Assembly (NCBI GenBank): GCA_021162845.1
Contig: JAGGXX010000042.1
Span: 1 to 36,693, forward strand
Length of the DNA stretch: 36,693 bases
Direction: 5' to 3'
From: Thermoprotei archaeon
GTDB taxonomy: Archaea > Thermoproteota > Thermoprotei > QMSL01 > B3-G16
Shown in pieces: positions 34,555 through 36,693 of this stretch. The notes beneath the pieces were generated by a model that was given only the letters and a program-made list of their open reading frames with translations, was not told where the DNA came from and did not search any database. Position 1 is the first letter of the stretch; the number at the start of each line of letters is the position of its first letter. A program made the translations under genes and the position numbers.

Positions 34555-35649
34555 CTAAATACTCTTTAGTGCTATTAGGTAAGCAGATGCCGTGTGCCTG
34601 TCTAATCCATATCTCATCATTATGTCATCATGTTCTCTTGAATGAGTTGTACCTTTTGGATTTACATAGTTTACATGTAATCCGTAGATGAGTGCTTTCA
34701 TGGTTATCATTTCTATGATTCTATTTCTGAAGATTGTTACTCTCCAGTTGTAGTTTCTATGCAACCGTTTACCATTCCTTACCCATACTAGTCTTAGTCT
34801 ACCTATGACTTCTGGGTTTTCAAGAACTATAGTTGATACCCCATGATGGTAAGCATATTTTAGTAGTTCATGTACTTTCATTCCTATTACACTCCATGCT
34901 TTTCTCCTTGGGTAACCTCTCGTTGTCACCTCTTGGAACCAAAAGGTCTTAACATCCCTTAGCTTACCTTCTTCATCAATTACTGCTAGGTTGATTCTGT
35001 CGGAATTAACATCAATACCACCAACAAGATTGCCTTTAGGTTCATTATATCTCTTCACGTACTTTAGATAGAAGTCATAGGATATTGAGATGTGTATCTC
35101 TCCTCTAACGTATAACTTACCCTTTCTAACTCCATAATCTCTAATGATGAGCTTTGGCATATACTTCTCCCTTAACTCAACGATTTTCCTGAGAAACCCT
35201 GCCTGACCTTTGTTCGGCTTTGCCCTCACCAATATCCTGTCTTTTGAGCCGTCATAGTCATAGGTTGTTACTAATGCCGAGCCATCCTCGTAGACTCTTA
35301 TGACATTCCCGTTTACCTCTCTCTCATAGTGTTGGAGAAGCATCCAATCGGATAGCTCTACATTATCATAATCTATACCAAGGCTTCTAGCCGACTCCCA
35401 TATACCATAGATTAGATAAACTACACCATAGGAGTATCTCTTATTAGGTATAAGTTCGTAAGCATAGTTCTTGAACATCTTTATCCAAGCAATCTTAGAC
35501 GGTATAAGAACATCTCTTACTTGTTTAGACTTATTGAGCACTTCATGACATGCTATTTTAAATAACCAAGCTGTTGAGAGTACCTTCTTCGCATTCTCTC
35601 CACTAGCGTTAAACAAAAGCTTGACCGTGTATAGTGGTTGTACTTGCAA
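34555..35649 (-). CDS. tnpB: TnpB/OrfB-type RNA-guided nuclease lacking the zinc finger
   Basis: This 364-residue protein of the IS200/IS605 OrfB family has the split RuvC site intact: Asp213 (VGGIDVNSDRINLA), Glu277 (STIVLENPEVIG) and Asp350 (YGLDRHTASAYLIA). The stretch between the second and third motifs (about residues 328-350, VNPKGTTHSREHDD) has no Cys residues, so the usual four-Cys zinc finger is absent. That form occurs in some archaeal members. No tnpA gene is present. The start is ATG 35649, and a TATA element about 25 bases upstream would make the transcript leaderless. Downstream of the stop the DNA is AT-rich and leads straight into the next gene, so the guide RNA usually encoded at the 3' end is not evident. 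A structured element lies on the 5' side instead. Confidence 0.85.
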   Translation of the reverse strand: MQVQPLYTVKLLFNASGENAKKVLSTAWLFKIACHEVLNKSKQVRDVLIPSKIAWIKMFKNYAYELIPNKRYSYGVVYLIYGIWESARSLGIDYDNVELSDWMLLQHYEREVNGNVIRVYEDGSALVTTYDYDGSKDRILVRAKPNKGQAGFLRKIVELREKYMPKLIIRDYGVRKGKLYVRGEIHISISYDFYLKYVKRYNEPKGNLVGGIDVNSDRINLAVIDEEGKLRDVKTFWFQEVTTRGYPRRKAWSVIGMKVHELLKYAYHHGVSTIVLENPEVIGRLRLVWVRNGKRLHRNYNWRVTIFRNRIIEMITMKALIYGLHVNYVNPKGTTHSREHDDIMMRYGLDRHTASAYLIALKSI

Positions 35650-35668
35650 GGCTATAGCCTCAGAAATG

Positions 35669-35696
35669 CTTATAAGCTTCAGAGTCTTATAAGCTT
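35669..35696. promoter_or_regulatory. Tandem 11-bp repeats with TATA-like cores ahead of tnpB
   Basis: CTTATAAGCTT occurs at 35669-35679 and again at 35686-35696 in direct orientation, 17 bases apart. On the minus strand each reads AAGCTTATAAG, a good TATA core. The nearer copy sits about 25 bases from ATG 35649, which would give a leaderless tnpB transcript. Confidence 0.55.
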
Positions 35697-35711
35697 AATT
35701 AGTGACCTCGG

Positions 35712-35850
35712 GGTTCCGAGAACCGCAGGGCTATGAACTCCTAGGTGACTAGGGGTGAGCCACTACGGTGAGGGGCTTCGAGCGGGAGCGTGATGAACCA
35801 CTTATCGTGATTAAAAGTAACTAAAAATAACAAGAAGTCACGGTAAGTGG
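35712..35850 (+). ncRNA. Candidate structured RNA or element end upstream of tnpB
   Basis: This GC-rich stretch folds into successive stems: GGTTC/GAACC (35712-35716/35720-35724), CTCCTAG/CTAGGGG (35738-35744/35749-35755, with one G-T pair) and a long stem with 13-base arms 35798-35810/35838-35850 (one G-T pair) around a 27-base AT-rich loop. The phrases GGGCTATGAAC and GAGCGGGAGCGTGATGAAC recall the conserved right-end RNA of IS200/IS605 elements, but here they read away from tnpB. It may be a right end left by another element, an inverted arrangement, or a separate RNA. Evidence is structural only. Confidence 0.4.
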
Positions 35851-35870
35851 GGAACGCTTCGTTAATAACC

Positions 35871-35880
35871 CTTATATGCT
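35871..35880 (+). promoter_or_regulatory. TATA box for the RHH-DUF5678 gene
   Basis: CTTATATGCT about 30-40 bases ahead of ATG 35911 predicts a transcript start near 35900-35905, inside the inverted repeats that follow, giving a nearly leaderless message. Confidence 0.45.
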
Positions 35881-35888
35881 CATTTCAC

Positions 35889-35925
35889 CTAGATCACTAA
35901 TGTGATTTAGATGACCTTAGTGATC
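35889..35925. promoter_or_regulatory. Cluster of GTGAT half-sites at the start of the RHH gene
   Basis: CTAGATCAC (35889-35897) and GTGATTTAG (35902-35910) form a 9-base dyad with one mismatch that ends at the ATG. GATCACTAA (35892-35900) and TTAGTGATC (35917-35925) form a perfect 9-bp inverted repeat reaching into the coding region. Three GTGAT-type half-sites thus surround the start of transcription and translation, as expected for repression by a ribbon-helix-helix protein. Confidence 0.5.
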
Positions 35926-36297
35926 AGAAAGATTGATGAGAGGCTCCTAAGGGAATTTAAGGCTGAGGCCATTAGAAGAGGACTTACTCTATCCCAGGCA
36001 TTCGAGGAAGCGGCAAGCATGTGGCTTAAGGGCAGCGCATTGGAGACGGACGTAGATGCGAACAATAGGGCATATCTTAGAATGAAGAATGAGCTTGACA
36101 AGTTCAAGGGTAAATACGTAGTGTTCGCTAACGGCGCATTTGTAGGCGCATTTGCTACCATTCAAGATGTAGGCAAGGCCATAAAGTCACTTAGGCCAAG
36201 GCCCAGACACGCGATAGTACTTAGGGTGGGATACGATGTAAGGGTCAGGAGGAGCTTGGAATGGTGGGGAGGATCTATAGAGCTGGAACGTGCTTAA
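35911..36297 (+). CDS. Ribbon-helix-helix protein with DUF5678-like domain
   Basis: This 128-residue protein begins with a ribbon-helix-helix-like segment (MTLVIRKIDERLLREFKAEA, continuing RRGLTLSQAFEEA to about residue 45), the DNA-binding fold of many antitoxins. A middle part (about 65-93, GKYVVFANGAFVGAFATIQD) resembles DUF5678, a small archaeal domain of unknown function. The tail continues with a predicted strand HAIVLRVGYD. It overlaps the downstream DTGF protease gene by 37 bases, so the two are translated together. DUF5678-like proteins and these proteases seem to go together in archaea (recollection, not verified here). Inverted repeats around the start codon suggest that the protein represses its own operon. 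A two-gene antitoxin/effector arrangement is possible but unproven. Confidence 0.7.
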   Translation: MTLVIRKIDERLLREFKAEAIRRGLTLSQAFEEAASMWLKGSALETDVDANNRAYLRMKNELDKFKGKYVVFANGAFVGAFATIQDVGKAIKSLRPRPRHAIVLRVGYDVRVRRSLEWWGGSIELERA

Positions 36298-36693
36298 CGT
36301 ACGGAAAAGGCATCCTATCGGACTACCCACTGCTCAGGGTAAGGCTTTATAACGTGCTAGGGATGGAGTTCCCAGAGGAGATTGAGGTCCCAGTGGATAC
36401 AGGCTTTGAAGGATCGCTCATGTTGGAAGCTAAAGACTATAAGTTCTTCATGATAGGCGAGCTTCCGAGAGATTACTGGAGGACCTACTCCACGTTAGCG
36501 GGCCCTATAACAATGAGGGTCGCCAGGGCTATAGCGGTTATAGGCGATATAAAGCTCGAGATATATGTTGAAACGCCTTATTTCGGACATGGCAAGAGAT
36601 TGCTCGGCAGGGAGGTCATAAACAAGTTAATCCTAATACTAGACGGCCTAGGCAAGCGATGCTGTACCGCTCAAAGATCGCCTAATCTCAAGG
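36261..36693 (+). CDS. Retropepsin-like clan AA aspartic protease (DTGF type), truncated by the window edge
   Basis: The frame opens at ATG 36261 inside the end of the preceding gene and stays open to the last base (144 codons seen). The active-site motif VPVDTGFEGSLML places the catalytic Asp at residue 46. The later segment RLLGREVINKLILILDGLGK fits the second conserved block of single-domain retropepsin-like proteases. The pattern matches the archaeal DTGF family (AF_0612 type), whose members should work as homodimers. No biological role is known for the family to my knowledge. Pairing with a DNA-binding DUF5678-like protein suggests regulated proteolysis. The stop codon lies beyond the window. 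Confidence 0.75.
   Translation, partial: MVGRIYRAGTCLTYGKGILSDYPLLRVRLYNVLGMEFPEEIEVPVDTGFEGSLMLEAKDYKFFMIGELPRDYWRTYSTLAGPITMRVARAIAVIGDIKLEIYVETPYFGHGKRLLGREVINKLILILDGLGKRCCTAQRSPNLK

Noticed and set aside
1-36693. tRNA, rRNA or SRP RNA genes
   Set aside because: Reading the intergenic stretches on both strands I found no T-loop plus acceptor pairing or conserved rRNA/SRP motifs; a covariance-model scan could still reveal one with an intron.

Overview
The window looks like a chromosomal accessory region of a thermophilic archaeon, most likely from the Thermoproteota (crenarchaeal) side. The reasons are TATA/BRE-like promoters with short or no leaders, frequent GTG and TTG starts, heavy AGG/AGA and ATA codon use, an AbrB-type VapBC pair, a DUF3782 coiled-coil protein, a split class I fumarase, a short TnpB of archaeal type, and a DUF5678/DTGF-protease pair. 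I see no rRNA, tRNA or CRISPR array. Species cannot be told from the sequence alone.

Region 1 (1-12.1 kb) has a non-coding stretch with hairpins, a sulfatase-fold gene interrupted by one in-frame TGA, a uroporphyrinogen-decarboxylase-like protein, two divergently transcribed OPT/DUF6785-like membrane proteins, and a 1500-residue secreted/membrane protein. That protein joins a PA plus M28-like ectodomain, a carboxypeptidase-regulatory-like domain and an FtsX/MacB-type permease. From about 5.6 to 12 kb the DNA is visibly more AT-rich than its flanks.

Region 2 (12.2-24.8 kb) is a carbohydrate block: GH2 beta-mannosidase, a second sulfatase-fold hydrolase, two xylose-isomerase-like TIM-barrel proteins, a GlmU-like/SIS sugar-phosphate isomerase operon (start and stop overlap in GTGA), an ArsR-type regulator and a GH78-like alpha-L-rhamnosidase. 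Together with a third TIM-barrel protein at 30.8 kb and a third sulfatase-fold enzyme at 33.2 kb, this suggests scavenging of decorated glycans plus amino-sugar nucleotide metabolism. All three sulfatase-fold enzymes carry Thr where sulfatases have the formylglycine Cys/Ser, so they may be phosphoesterases rather than sulfatases.

Region 3 (24.9-36.7 kb) is mixed: VapBC with a palindromic operator, a Trm112-like/methyltransferase protein, a small coiled-coil protein, a membrane protein ending in a winged helix, fumarase alpha and beta subunits, an Eis-like acetyltransferase meeting fumarase tail to tail, a DUF3782 protein with a 42-bp repeat tract, a decayed gene with PIN-like remnants, the third sulfatase-fold gene, a TnpB lacking a zinc finger, a structured non-coding element, and at the right edge a ribbon-helix-helix/DUF5678 protein overlapping a retropepsin-like DTGF protease that runs off the window.

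The best candidates for something not yet described are the autoregulated RHH-DUF5678/DTGF-protease pair, the M28-like/FtsX fusion next to the DUF6785 pair, the Thr-type sulfatase-fold family inside a glycan cluster, and the zinc-finger-less TnpB with a structured element on its 5' side.
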